A stretch of 64,000 nucleotides of DNA from Aquatica leii (GCA_035610365.1 CM069435.1:90801389-90865388); one strand, 5' to 3'. Shown: positions 1 through 11,765, counted from the first letter of the stretch. Numbers and translations: made by a program. The notes: generated by a model not told the origin, from the sequence alone.

Positions 1-1155
1 AGTTAATAACGTAACGAGTTTTCCAGTGAACACAGCTTGAATGTGAATTGAGTAAATCAAGTATGCAATTATCAAAAAACGAGTCGCTAAAAGTATTAGT
101 TTGGTGTTCGTTGATCCCAATATCGTTAAAGAATATACTTCTAAGAAACATATCACCAAATCGTCTCGATTATTTTGATATTTGCACTTCTTAATTAACC
201 ACCACGTGAGTGAGGTAACAATAAACGCAATAAATATTAGAAACCACACGGAACGTTTAAAAGTGAGTTTTAACGCTTCCATGGGTGGTATTCTTTTAGG
301 TGTAGGAACTACCCAATTACATTGATACCACTGATAAATACTACTGCACACGTTTTTATCGCATGCTCGAAACGAACCTGTTTTAATAAGAAAGAATTGT
401 GGCTGAAATGTAATTTTTCCACAAGCAAAAGTCATATTTAAGTAATCCACAGTTGCCATAAGCGTCTTAAAAATTAAATAATCTGATCGGCTTTTGTTTA
501 TTTCTGAAAAGCATATAGCCTCATTATAATACCCAAAAGTACAATTGTGGTATTTTCTTAACACATTTGGAAGTTTAATATATTCGCAAAATTGGCATTT
601 CTTCGTGATTAACAAGTCTGCTTCTGTTCCACATTGGTTAGGCATTGCTTGCGGATCACCGAAAACCAGATTTGTGGAACCGTTTTCTGTATTTAAGTCA
701 TATGTTAATATAACTACATTATGAATCTTCTTTTCCCACAAAAACTTAAACATATTTTTCAAAATAACAGTTTCTAAGATCGGCATAACAACCAGAAACT
801 TTCTTTTAGGAGGTGCTCTGTGACTTCTCCAAAGGTTACTTAACATAAGCTTGTCAATCATTAAAACGGTGGTGTTGTAACTGCTTGAATAAATTACAAA
901 ATTTTGTTTGTGTCCAATCGACTCATTAAGAATCATACTGTAGTTTCTCACATAGGCGATCATACTTGGATTAGTAGTATGATCGGGAAAAATACAACAA
1001 TCGGCATTATCAAAGATAAATACCAAAGTATCATCGTTACGAAAAATGTTATCCACCACTTTGTTCACGCATGTTTTCACATTTTCAATTCGACTTTCTT
1101 TCTTAACATCAAGAGCCACAACCGAACTTAACCAAATAAGGTTTAGTATCCACAT
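1..1155 (-). CDS. Divergent ionotropic receptor (IR), 5' part, runs off the window
   Basis: The minus strand is open without a stop from the ATG at 1155 to position 1 (385 codons), and the frame continues beyond the edge. It begins with a short hydrophobic signal-like stretch (MWILNLIWLSSVVALD). An extracellular ligand-binding-like region with many Cys and N-x-S/T sites follows. Residues about 302-321 (SVWFLIFIAFIVTSLTWWL) fit transmembrane M1, residues 326-350 the pore-loop region, and residues about 359-385 (ending FTGKLVTLLT) fit M3, where glutamate receptors carry SYTANLAAF-like residues. This order is that of insect IRs, variant glutamate-receptor relatives acting as ligand-gated channels in chemosensory neurons. 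The second ligand-binding lobe and M4 must lie left of the window. No intron is seen in the visible part. The start was chosen because it gives the signal peptide and no in-frame ATG lies closer upstream. The specific IR subfamily cannot be assigned. Confidence 0.85.
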   Translation of the reverse strand, partial: MWILNLIWLSSVVALDVKKESRIENVKTCVNKVVDNIFRNDDTLVFIFDNADCCIFPDHTTNPSMIAYVRNYSMILNESIGHKQNFVIYSSSYNTTVLMIDKLMLSNLWRSHRAPPKRKFLVVMPILETVILKNMFKFLWEKKIHNVVILTYDLNTENGSTNLVFGDPQAMPNQCGTEADLLITKKCQFCEYIKLPNVLRKYHNCTFGYYNEAICFSEINKSRSDYLIFKTLMATVDYLNMTFACGKITFQPQFFLIKTGSFRACDKNVCSSIYQWYQCNWVVPTPKRIPPMEALKLTFKRSVWFLIFIAFIVTSLTWWLIKKCKYQNNRDDLVICFLEVYSLTILGSTNTKLILLATRFLIIAYLIYSIHIQAVFTGKLVTLLT

Positions 1156-2418
1156 CTTAGTCAACAAACTTCCAGTAACGTCGGTTGCTTACTAAATACT
1201 TTTACGTTGTATTGACAATCTAAAATTTTATTACTCGTCGATACAAACATAATATTTAAAGCAAAAAAATTGAAGTAAACATTAAGTAATTGAAAGCACT
1301 ATCCAAAATAATGTTAATCGATTTCATACAAATACGATCTATAATCTTCACATTGGTGATTAATCAAAAATAAACGGAAAAAAATTGTTTTATATCATAT
1401 AATACTTTCTAAACTACTATGAGTTAGATAAAGAAAACTATAGTATTATTTGCTTGATTAAATTTGAGTTTTTGTATATCGAATTATCTTTGTAGGAATA
1501 GCAAAAACCAATCGGATGCTTGACGCATTTGATTACGATGACTCAATGTTTGTCGACAAGCAACTTACTTGTGACACGATCCTATATCTATGTAGATATT
1601 ACTGTTTTTAGCGATTTTAGGGGATGATGCACTAGTTTTGCATTAAATTGACGTTTAACTCTGAGATTACGTATTACCTGAATTTGTTATACTGTACTAC
1701 AATACTGTATGTGTGAAGTGTTGCTTATCTTCTTAGATTATTATCAACGCTATAACTGTGATATTTATGGAACTGTTAATTGTACATTTTTTAACCTCTT
1801 TTTCACTCGTTATTAAAAATAAATATATTTGTCGTTATAACAAGTGTCATGTGTTTTATTTCAGTGTTGGATAGATTTAAACGGTATGTTTCATTACTAG
1901 CTTCTCCCGTTTTGGCGCCTTTTTTATCTTACGTTATAATTAGCACATAGAGATTTGCAGTTGGCTTGCTTCTTGTACTGTTATTCTTACTGTTATTTTG
2001 ATTGGGTTTAAGTCGTAGTTTTGCTTTACTATTAGTTTAGTTCTCTATAAGATTTCGTCGTATCTCTGGAAACGTTATCGAATCTGTGCTACTATTAGAT
2101 TTTTTTCTTTTTTTCTCTCTCTCTTACTGTTTAAATTACAATTTAAACATTGAAATTTGATTTATATATTTAATAACTTAAGACTTTCAAAAACCAATCC
2201 GTCCACAACAATTCAAGTTGGTAAACACAATTCATTTTTTAGAGATGGCAATATGTTCAAACATGAACAAAAGTATTCAAAATTAATCTGTGTTAAAACA
2301 TTTATTTAAAACTTAATAATTTGTAAACATACTAATAATTGCTCCACATTGTAAAACAATCCATTTGCTAACGTAAGTTATTACACTATATTTAGAATTC
2401 CTGTTTATCAGCAAATTG
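1156..2418. other. Non-coding AT-rich stretch upstream of the IR gene
   Basis: No convincing reading frame, tRNA or repeat was recognised. It should hold the promoter and 5' UTR of the minus-strand IR gene, but no clear TATA/initiator pair was identified. Confidence 0.4.
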
Positions 2419-2483
2419 CTAAGAATGTGTTACATCATAGTAACCTACATTTAAAATTGTAATCACGTAAACAAAAACAGTTT

Positions 2484-3480
2484 GGTGCTGGATGGATCTG
2501 CTCGTTGATATGGTTTTTCTTGCCTTCATGGTCGCGGATGGACCGAAAGTACACTTCTTCAACTTCTTCGCGCGAAGGTCTCTGATGGACCGAAAATACA
2601 ACTTAATTCAACAGGTTGTAAGTCTGTTAAATTGTGGAATCGGCTTTGGTGGGCCGTGGTAGTGGAATATAAAAACTCAACTGTGATTAATAAAATTATC
2701 ATTCAACGTTAACTTGTTTGATCACTGACACCTGTCCTAGAATCTGGTATCGTTTAGATACTGATTACCTGGGCAAGTGTCCAATTATTAAGTACGATAC
2801 ACCTTACGTGCATAATATTTGTTTTTCGTTCGCTGGATTGTTGGTCTCGGTATGGACCGGAAATGTAACTTAATTTAACAGTTTGTAAGTCTTTTTTGTT
2901 TCTGGTGCTGGATGGATCTGCTCGTTGATATGGTTTTTCTTGCCTTCATGGTCGCGGATGGACCGGAAATACACTTCTTGAACTTCTTCGCGCGAAGGTC
3001 TCTGATGGACCGAAAATACAACTTAATTTAACAGGTTGTAAGTCTGTTAAATTGTAGAATCGGCTTTGGTGGGCCGTGGTAGTGGAATATAAAAACTCAA
3101 CTGTGATTAATAAAATTATCATTCAACGTTACCTTGTTTGATCACTGACACCTGTCCAAGAATCTGGTATCGTTTAGATACTGATTACCTGGGCAAGTGT
3201 CCCACTATTAAGTACGATACACCTTACGTACTTAATATTTGTTTTTCGTTCGCTAGATTGTTGGTCTCGGTATGGACCGGAAATGTAACTTAATTTAACA
3301 GTTTGTAAGTCTTTTTTGTTTACAGTGCTGGATGGATCTGCTCGTTGATATGGTTTTTCTTGCCTTCATCGTCGCGGATAAACCGGAAATACACTTCTTC
3401 AACTTCTTCGCGCGAAGGTCTCTGATAGACCGGAAATACAACTTAATTCAACAAGTTGTAAGTCTGTTAAATTGTGGAAT
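2484..3480. repeat. Tandem array, 420-bp units
   Basis: The block starting GGTGCTGGATGGATCTGCTC recurs at 2484, 2904 and 3325, a period of 420 bp. The copies are nearly identical for the first two units. The third is internally shortened and passes into the 118-bp array. Each full unit contains, near 2712-2830 and 3132-3250, a segment of about 105 bp that is the reverse complement of the core of the 162-bp units at 3928-4560. Confidence 0.85.
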
Positions 3481-3502
3481 CGGCTTTGGTGGGCCGTGGT
3501 AG

Positions 3503-3860
3503 TGGAACTTCTTCTTCGTTCCTTGGATTGTTGGTCTCGGTATGAACCGGAAATGTAACTTAATTTAACAGTTTGTAAGTCTGTTAAATTTTGGAATCGG
3601 CTTTGGTGGGCCGTGGTAGTGGAACTTCTTCTTCGTTCCTTGGATTGTTGGTCTCGGTATGAACCGGAAATGTAACTTAATTTAACAGTTTGTAAGTCTG
3701 TTAAATTTTGGAATCGGCTTTGGTGGGCCGTGGTGGTGGAACTTCTTCTTTGTTCCTTGGATTGTAGGTCTCGGTATGGACCGGAAATGTAACTTAATTT
3801 AACAGTTTGTAAGTCTGCTAAATTGGAATCGGCTTTGGTGGGCCGTGGTGGTGTTAAATT
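3503..3860. repeat. Tandem array, 118-bp units
   Basis: GGAACTTCTTCTTCGTTCCT recurs at about 3503, 3621 and 3738. The unit is a shortened derivative of the 420-bp unit: it shares the GTTGGTCTCGGTATG, AACTTAATTTAACAG and GGTGGGCCGTGGT segments. Confidence 0.8.
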
Positions 3861-3927
3861 GTTAAACTGTTAAATTGAAATTGGCTGTGGTGGGCCGTGG
3901 CAGTAAAACTTCTTTTTTCTTTACTGC

Positions 3928-4560
3928 TTGAAAGACCATATGTATAAAACGATGGTGGTGGTGGTGGTAGATCCAGGGTGGATCCGGCTCGAAGGACCAA
4001 ATATTAAGCACGAAGGTGTTATCGTACTTAATAGGTGGACACCTACCCAGGTAATCAGTATCCAAACGATACCAGATTCTAGGACATGTGTCAGTGATCA
4101 AACAACTTAACGTTGAATGATGATGGTGGTGGATCCAGGGTGGATCCGACTCGAAGGACCAAATATTAAGCACGAAGGTGTTATCGTACTTAATAGGTGG
4201 ACACCTACCCAGGTAATCAGTATCTAAACGATACCAGATTCTAGGACATGTGTCAGTGATCAAACAACTTAACGTTGAATGATGATGGTGGTGGATCCAG
4301 GGTGGATCCGGCTCGAAGGACCAAATATTAAGCACGAAGGTGTTATCGTACTTAATAGGTGGACACCTACCCAGGTAATCAGTATCTAAACGATACCAGA
4401 TTCTAGGACATGTGTCAGTGATCAAACAACTTAACGTTGAATGATGATGGTGGTGGATCCAGGGTGGATCCGGCTCGAAGGATATATATACAATAAGTGA
4501 ACACTTGCCCAGGTAATCAATATTTAAACAGTACCAGATTCTAGGACAAGTGTCATTGAT
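3928..4560. repeat. Tandem array, 162-bp units (about 3.7 copies)
   Basis: ATCCAGGGTGGATCC recurs at 3971, 4133, 4295 and 4457, exactly 162 bp apart. Because 162 is divisible by three, the minus strand stays open for 233 codons (4563-3862) and reads as 54-residue repeats with a WIHHHHH cluster. No signal peptide, known fold or independent copy supports it as a protein, so it is annotated as a repeat. Its core is inverted relative to the 420-bp array to the left. Confidence 0.85.
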
Positions 4561-4593
4561 CACTTACGTTCTTTAAGAAATCTTGTCACTAAG

Positions 4594-7500
4594 ATGGCTA
4601 CTTGGCGTTTAGAAGTAAATCGCCTTGGAAAGCAGAAGCTTCAATACGAAGTATTCTTTTGTGGGTTTGATCCCACCGTAGTTGTTTCTACATTACGAGG
4701 TGCGGTGCGTAATGCACTAACTATGTGGAATTAGACTTTTTCGAGTGAAGGTTCATTCTCGCTCAACGAATTTTTGATGCGTGTTGATAAGTTATGTTTC
4801 TCGTGCGGTGGTTCACCACTAAATTTGTTTAATTCTGCCGCTGAAATCCTAACTAGAAAGGCTTTGTATTTAATTAAGGTAAATCGAAATTGTTGGCGTT
4901 CTTGGTAAGACGTAATTACGTTATTAACATCCGAATTTTTACCTCTTGATTACGACGATCGGCTGTGAGATATAATTCAGAATCAAACAATTGAACCTCA
5001 ACAATCAATCGGCATTTAAGTGACGATTATGCAAAGTCTCTATCAACGATTGTCTTTGCCTGCTTCTAAGAAAACTCAACATAAGACTACCAATCTGCTT
5101 TAAAATTAGCGTAGATTTCTACATTGGCGCAGTTCATTAATTACGGCAAGCAGTTGGAATTAACTAAACTTTCAATATACAACTATAAATCACCTCCTTC
5201 GCGGCAAACTACTCGACTGTTGGAACCTGCATTGGCGTATGTTAGTGACGCATCGGTCTCTTTTCTTGCTTCTAAGAATACGCTTCTATTTCTACTCCTT
5301 CTGTTTCTAATTCTCTTCGGCGAGATCTTCTTGGCTCTTCTTTTCATATTACTTTGTTGGAATTCTTGTCAGACTGGACATATATCTCCAAATTGTGACA
5401 AACCACCAACTCCACATTGTTTCAGCTGTAGACAGGCAAGGGTTAGTTGTCGCAATTGTCCTAAGTGTAGTACTGTCTCGGAAAACTAAGTCACGAGTCT
5501 ACGGACCGAATCGTAGATTCTACACTATCTTTAATCTTGGATCCTATTCTGACTGTCAACGTATTCTTTGAGAATTTATATTTACCAGTGTTTGTGATGA
5601 GCGTCCATATCTTAAGATTAGTGTTTGAGGTTTTAACTTCTAAATTTGGTCACACCTTTGTCGTTCAGCTTTAAATACGTACTTCTGCTGAACCAATTAA
5701 ACAGCGCCATTATGCTCTCTCGCCTGCGTTGCAGAAAGTCGCTAACAAAGAGGTGAACCCAATGTTAAGTATGGGGGTTCTAGAGCCGTTAAGTAGTCTG
5801 TGGTCTGAACCAATTGTTTTAGTGAAAAAGAAGAATAACACTGTCTGTGTCGATTTTAGGAAAGCGAATCAAGTGACTCAGAAAGATGCTCGTCCGTTGC
5901 CCTATATTACTTCAATTTTAGATTGGTTGAAAGTTGCACGTTTTATTTGGAGCTTGGATATTTGGTCTGCGTATTAGAAAATTCTGCTCTCAAAAGATTC
6001 TAAAGCTTTGACTGCTTTTACTGTTCTTTCTGTGATCTTTTTCAGTTCACGCGCATGCCATTTGAACTACATAACGCGCCTGCAACATTTTAGCGATTGA
6101 TTAATTGAGTGTTGGGTGTGGATTTATAGCCCTACTGTTTTGTTTGCCTAGACGATATTATCATCGCAACACCTACTTTTGATGAGCATATTAGCGTACT
6201 AAGAGAAGTATTAGAACGTTAATCTCCTCTGGACTTACCTTACGTCGGAAAAAATGTAATTTTTGTTTTCTTGTACCTCTTATACGTGGTATGAACGGTA
6301 TGTTTGTAGACCCGGATAAAATAACAGCGATACTTATTATTCCCACTCTTTTAAACGTCACAAATGTCAGACGATTTATTGGTATAACTAGTTGGTATCG
6401 TCGCTTTAATCCTAATTTTTCTTCTCTTACGTCTTCACTTTCAGCTCTTACTCGTAAAAACATTTCTTTTAGTTGGACAGCAGACCGCTTTTGATTCCCT
6501 TAAAAACAGATTGGTTACGGTTTTTACTTTGTCGTGTCTTGGGTTTAGGTTCTGTGTTAAGTCAAACGGCTGCGGATGGTAAGTTTTACATCAGTCAATC
6601 GCTCACTAACGCGGAGCGACATTATTCAACTACTGAATAAGAATGTCTAGCTGTTCTATGAGCTATAGAAAAGTTCTGTCCTGATGTGGAAGGATTCCAT
6701 TTCATTGTGATAACCGATCATCATTTGTGGCTGTGGTTAAATTGATTGCTGAGTCTTTTAGGACGGTTAGCTCGTTGGTCTATCAGATTACAGCAATACG
6801 ATTTTTTGATATTTCATCATCGGAAAGAAAATGATCACGTTTTTGATGCGTTATCTTGCTCAGTACCTGCATTAGCAGCTGTTCACCTGTCTGAAATGTC
6901 TTCTGCTTTTATGCCCAATTTGTCGACTAGGAATCGTAGGTATAATAACCTTCTTAAACATGTCTTGGATGCTCCTTGTAAGTTTGTGCTATGATCTGTT
7001 AAGGATAATGTTCTTTATCGTCGTGTTGTTACTCCTTTCTTTTCTGATTCTTTTAATGGCTGGAAAATAGTGGTTTCTACTGAACAACGTGCGAAAACGC
7101 TAGACACCGTGGTGTTTCAAAAACTACGGCTAGAATTTTACAACGTGACTATTGGCCCTACTTACGTGAGGATGTTGCTTGCTATATTCGGCGTTGTTAT
7201 GTGTGTGCTGCGCATAAAGTGGGTCAAGTTGCACCGTTTGGTATATTCGCTTCTCATGCTAAACAATCACATCCTTAGCAAGTTCTTTACTGTGGCATTG
7301 TAGGTCCTGTGCCCCAATCTTCAAAAGGCCGTAGTTATGTACTGGTGATTGTTCATTATTTTACTAAGTTTTCTTTGTTCTTTCCGTTACGTTCAGTTCT
7401 ATGTATCTCTATTTGTAAAATCATTGAAGAACACATATTTCTTCTTTTTGGTGCTCCTCAGTATCTTATTATGAACAATTGTGTTTAGTTTCATAGCAAA

Positions 7501-7725
7501 AAATTTGATAAACTTTGCACTACTTATGGGACAATTATACTCTTTACAGCTAAATATCATCCTAGGGCTAATTTCGCCGAACAAATTAATCGTATCTTAA
7601 AAACCATGATTTCTTCTTATGCCAAAGGAAATCATCTGCATTGTGAGGTGAATCTCCCGAAGATTGGCGGCGCTATTCAAACACGTCATTGATTGTACTC
7701 GTTTCTTTGCATTTTTCGAACGTGT
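4594..7725 (+). pseudogene. Decayed Ty3/gypsy retrotransposon gag-pol
   Basis: A full gag-pol order is readable across many stops and shifts. A gag start lies at 4594 (MATWRLEVNRLGKQKLQY). Cys-rich knuckles lie at about 5360-5470 (CQTGHISPNCD, then CFSC and CRNCPKC). RT fingers lie at 5729-5977 (VLVKKKNNTVCVDFRKANQV, PLPYITSILD), and the palm LDDIIIATPTFDEH lies near 6150-6190. An RT thumb/connection lies at 6291-6480 (VDPDKITAIL, RRFIGITSWYRRF). RNase H lies at about 6500-6870 (VITDHH, then GRLARWSIRLQQYDF). Integrase pieces lie at about 7100-7720, including VKTQHPSQ-like HHCC debris and CTRFFAFF near 7700. Stops interrupt every domain, so it cannot be expressed. No LTR pair was identified; the repeat block to the left may have replaced or disrupted the 5' end. 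Confidence 0.85.
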
Positions 7726-8272
7726 TCGTGAGTGAGTAGAAAGAAAGAATTACACATGCAAGTTTTTTCAGTAAATTAATATTTATCTATAATATTGTTG
7801 TTTATATTATTATTTCTTTGTGTTCAAAATTTAATGTTATTATTTTTTTTTAATAATAAAGGTCACTAAATGTAACTTTAGCCTTTTGAATTAATAGAAT
7901 AAATAGTAGTAAAGGGACCTACACGGGACATTCACGACGTCCCCAATGGTTCTGAGTTGTGACAAAAGAACATTGGCAGGACTTGAATCAGATATTTGTA
8001 GGTTTTAACGGAATGTCCTTAGAATGTTTCAAAATTCAGTAACGATATCTTTGGGATGCCGTTGTGACGTCCTTTTTTATTGGGTGAGTATCTCATCAAT
8101 TACTATTCAGAAAAGCATTAACTCGATACGTATAGCAAAGTTTGATCGCAGAGTCAACTCATAGTATAAATATGTATAAAAAATAACTATAAATAGCTAT
8201 AACGGCGGAAAATGGTGTATGTCGATTTTACACCCACGTAATTTAAGATAGTTGCATTCACTTTTGGTACTT
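7726..8272. other. AT-rich spacer
   Basis: No gene was recognised. The part just right of the gypsy fossil may hold decayed 3' LTR sequence, but no matching left copy was seen. Confidence 0.3.
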
Positions 8273-8960
8273 TCACGTGTCACACCAAACGAAAACCTTT
8301 CGTAAACGTTTTTCTGTTACTACTACCATCCGCCATTCGTCCATCTCGATCGACGTATTTATTCTTTTCTTTGCGTATTTACCGGTTTTGCCTTTTCGAC
8401 TTGGAAGTTTTTGGTTTTCATCGACTTTGACTTTGATTGCTGTTTTGGGTTTCACGGCGACCGTTTGTTGGTTTTTTTGGCAACGGGGGTGGTGGTCGCT
8501 GGAGCGGCGGTTATCGTTTGTTGTTTTTTCCAGGAACGATGGATTTTTTTTTCGTCGAGTAATGAGAGCAATTTTTGGAGGCGGTGACGACGGTTTTTTA
8601 GATAAAGAGAAAAATGCCTTAGCTTGCTTGGCAAACATAGACGTCGTTTTCTTTTGCGGGTTTGAAAGAAACTTTTTTGCCGACTAACGAACCGGCCGCT
8701 GCTGCTTTGAACGGTTTGTTCTCTATTTTTCCTTGCGTTTGAACTAGCGCGCCTGACGTCACGGCCGACTTGATTTTTTTATAATTGCCGACATATTTTC
8801 GGCATTTATCTTGCAGTTAGTCGTGAGATACTTCTTGATTGCTTGCGACAAACAAAAAACCGCCTTGTTCTTTAAGACTCTTTATCCCATTGTTATCCAA
8901 GTATGTGGATAGTTCGATTTTTTCTTAGCCGACGTTTTGAATAAAATTATTTTGAATTAC
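8273..8960 (-). pseudogene. Histone H1 pseudogene
   Basis: Reading the minus strand from about 8960 downward gives a linker-histone order. A basic N-terminus with KKKSNYPHTW corresponds to the conserved K-x-x-H-P-P-T-x-x-M segment. The globular winged-helix follows as AIKKYLTTNCKINAENMSAI, matching the AIKKYI...KVDAEKLA...IKK helix. After a frameshift come SAVTSGALVQTQGK and a Lys/Ala tail (KPFKAAAAGS, KKVSFKPAK). The lysine-rich C-terminal tail is open to 8273 in another frame (about 120 codons). At least one stop in the N-terminus and two frame changes show it is dead. H1 binds linker DNA at the nucleosome. It is intronless, which fits both replication-dependent H1 genes and a retrocopy. 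The plus-strand ORF of 136 codons here is its antisense shadow. No other histone gene was seen nearby. Confidence 0.75.
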
Positions 8961-9570
8961 GCGGGGTAAAATCAACTTACAACGTTTTTTTGCCGTTATA
9001 GCTATTTACAGTTACACCCTTATAGTATATTAGTTTGTAAGATATACATAAGATAGTTACTATTGTCATATGTCGTTGTAATTTCGTTAACCAATCAAAT
9101 AACAAAATTTACTTATCTAGTAAATAGCCGTTTTTGGCTTTATTAGTAGTAAGGAAAAACTATGAGGATTTTTGGGGCATAAGCGGTCAGCGACCGGCAA
9201 GCTGTCGGTCAAGCGTCGTCAACGTTGTCAAGCACCGCAAGGTACTGGTCAGTGCACACGTGAAGTCGGTCAAGCATCGTGTACGCGTGCGACCACCGCA
9301 AGGTAGTAGTCAAGCGAGCATAATTAATCTGCGGGCTTGACCAGTGGACTCGTAGGTTGCTAGCATATTTAATTTACGTGTTTCACCGTTGGACTCGCGA
9401 GCCTGTTAGTTTGGGTCATTATTGGTCATTGGCGCACAGTAGTGGTATTGTCCAGCAGTCAGATGACCGCTAGTTGATCGATGTTCACGGATTTAATGGA
9501 TCTGAATTTGATTGTTACCTGTAAGGTGTTATTGTTGTCTGCATAATGAAGTATAGTGCACTTACCAACC
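8961..9570. other. Spacer with a GC-richer, internally repetitive core
   Basis: At about 9170-9330 a local rise in GC includes two partly repeated blocks (GTCGGTCAAGCGTCGT and GTCGGTCAAGCATCGT; CACCGCAAGGTA twice). A 68-codon ORF covers it but matches nothing known to me. Confidence 0.4.
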
Positions 9571-9571
9571 C

Positions 9572-9800
9572 ACCCATCCATCTAGCGAAAACAGTCTAGA
9601 CTGGAGGGTTTAACTGCATAGCATACGTTTCACACGCATCTGAATGCCATATGTAGATTCGATCGAAATAAATTAGGCTATTAGTGAACCATTCACCCAC
9701 CAAATACAGTCTAGACTAGGGGGCTTAGTTACATAGCATACGCATGTTTCACGCGCATCTGGATGTCAGATGTAAACTCATTCAAGATAAATTAGGTCAT
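9572..9800. repeat. Two-copy direct repeat, about 115 bp
   Basis: The stretch CAGTCTAGACTGGAGGGTTT...GCATAGCATACG...CGCATCTGAATG near 9590-9678 is repeated with moderate divergence at about 9703-9800. Both copies end in GATAAATTAGG- or AATAAATTAGG-like sequence. Confidence 0.7.
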
Positions 9801-9903
9801 GGTTTCCGAAGGAACTGGCTGCATATGATGGAAAACAAACTGGTCATTTTCTATTTAAATCGCCGTTTGCATTGTCTTGTCTGGATATAAAACATCAGAG
9901 CCA

Positions 9904-10090
9904 TCTCGTAGAAACGGAGCTACGTACGAGTTAATTCACATGTACGAAACTATGAAGTTGTTAGTTAGACAGTAAATTCTTAATTTCTCAAACTCAAATT
10001 TCAAAAAATGTGTTTGAATTATACACAGCATAACATTCCTAACTGTACTACGCAAAGCATTGTGGTTAAAAACAAATCATCATTGTATTT
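9904..10090. repeat. Dispersed repeat, inverted partner of 13870-14040
   Basis: GAGCTACGTACGAGTTAAT...GAAACTATGAAGTTGTTAG...AACTGTACTACGCAA here matches the reverse complement of 13870-14040. The right-hand copy abuts a mariner transposase fossil, so the repeat is probably a terminal part of the same element family. Confidence 0.6.
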
Positions 10091-10585
10091 GCTAAAAGGA
10101 TGAATTCGTCAATGCCAACCTTTTTCCTCAAATTCTTCAACAATTGACGAAGAATGTGAGCAGCGTGTATGTGAAAGGTCAAGAAAAAGCTGCACTTTTA
10201 CAACATTAGATTGCCGTTCCTGTCATCGAAATTTAGTACCACAATGAAAAATGCGCTATAAAATCTTCACCTAGCAACTATTTTTTCCATATGCAACCTA
10301 CTTATTGTTGTGCATTATCTAATGTATACAATTTATATAATAATCACATTACATTGTTAGATCGATTACTTTTGTTGTAATAATATTTATCAATGATCAT
10401 AATAATAATAATAATAATAATAATTATAACAATTACAAAATATTTGTATAACTTCAATTGTCTATGATTAACATACACTATAATACTGCTACTACTATCA
10501 CTACAATAAAATATCTTTAGCATTAATCCAAGATTTTTCTTCGATTCTAAGCTACTTTACATATACTTAGTTAGCTTTGCATCAT
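10091..10585. other. AT-rich spacer with a trinucleotide microsatellite
   Basis: No coding signal. An (AAT)n tract of about 10 units lies near 10399-10425. Confidence 0.5.
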
Positions 10586-10587
10586 GT

Positions 10588-11765
10588 TACAAGCTTTAGG
10601 TCTTACGAACCTTGCACGGCTAACTCACACAGTCGGAGATAGGGGAGGTTCAAGGAAATTATGCTTAAGGGCGCCAGATCTAATCCAAATTAACACTTCT
10701 GCCTTGATCACGACAGACGGTCCAAACTTGTAACTAAATTTGAGGTTCGTAATCTTTGTCACTCTGATGTTTGAGTAGTCAAAATTTGTTGATAGGTAAC
10801 GACAATCAAAAGAGAAAGGTATGTGGCCATAAAAGAAAGATTAACCAGTATAACAACTTTAATTTAGTAACGTCGATGATTAACACAAAGATATCGAATT
10901 TTCAGTGCATAAATGCCAGCAGTATCGGCAACACACAATACATAGGTAAGTTAAGTTAAAGCGAACAGCGAAGAAAAGTGTGTAGCAAATATTGGTTGTA
11001 CACAGCTTGCTAAACACACAAAATAATTAATGATACTACCTTAATGGTAATAAAACAATGATAATAATTACTGAATTAACACTAAACTTCGTAGCAAATA
11101 TTGGTTGTACGCAGCATGCGAAACACACAAAAGAATTAATGATATTACCTTAATGGTAATAAAACAATGACAGTAATTACGGAATTAACACTAGCTAAAG
11201 TTTCGTGAGCGACCTTTCTGACAGCGATAAAATAAGTAAATAAACTTACCCACAATCCAGTACCTACTTGGTCGAAGAAAACGTTTTCCCCGGCAAGTGA
11301 GCCTAAAATAAAGTTGAGTAGCAAATCGTGTCAACACAATGACTCACGAAATCAAAATCTACAAAAATGGTTAATTATTGCTAAAGAAAGTACACATAAC
11401 ATAACCCGATTGTCGAATGCTGTTGTACACCTTCAATGAAAGTTGGTTTCGCAGGTGTTCGCCGCATGAGTAGGATCTCGCAGAAACGTGATTGTCTTCG
11501 GATTATTTAGTTTTAACCGTAGGCCTTATAGATAGAGTTATACTCGTCCCATGAAAGTATTTGTCGATGTTAATCCCTCATAATTCGTTATCGAATAGAA
11601 ACATGTAGGCCAGAACGTGGTGGAACGGCTATCAAATTAACGAGAAATTACAACAGAATTTTAATAAACGGAAGCAATCATCTCACCCTGTGACGACTCA
11701 AATATTTTACGATCGTAATGAAATTATAATTTCATTCCCATTATTAAGAATGTCCTTCGAAAGTA
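10588..11765 (+). repeat. Dispersed repeat, intact copy (about 1.18 kb)
   Basis: This segment, starting near AGGTCTTACGAACCTTGC, has a second copy in the same orientation at 54178-55145 continued at 58690-58740. Shared landmarks are GGAGATAGGGGAGGTTCAA, GGCGCCAGAT, AGGTTCGTAATC, CAATCCAGTACCTACTTG and, near the end, AATTATAATTTCATT. There is no convincing ORF. It could be an LTR or a non-autonomous element; class unknown. Confidence 0.75.

Noticed and set aside
904..1131. Plus-strand 75-codon frame
   Set aside because: Antisense of the IR gene, which has domain support along its full visible length.
2484..4560. CRISPR-like regular repeats
   Set aside because: Units are 118-420 bp, contiguous without unique spacers, and the DNA is clearly animal.
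8277..8687. Plus-strand 136-codon frame with membrane-like segments
   Set aside because: It is the reverse of the Lys-rich tail of the H1 pseudogene; the hydrophobic look comes from reversed Lys codons.
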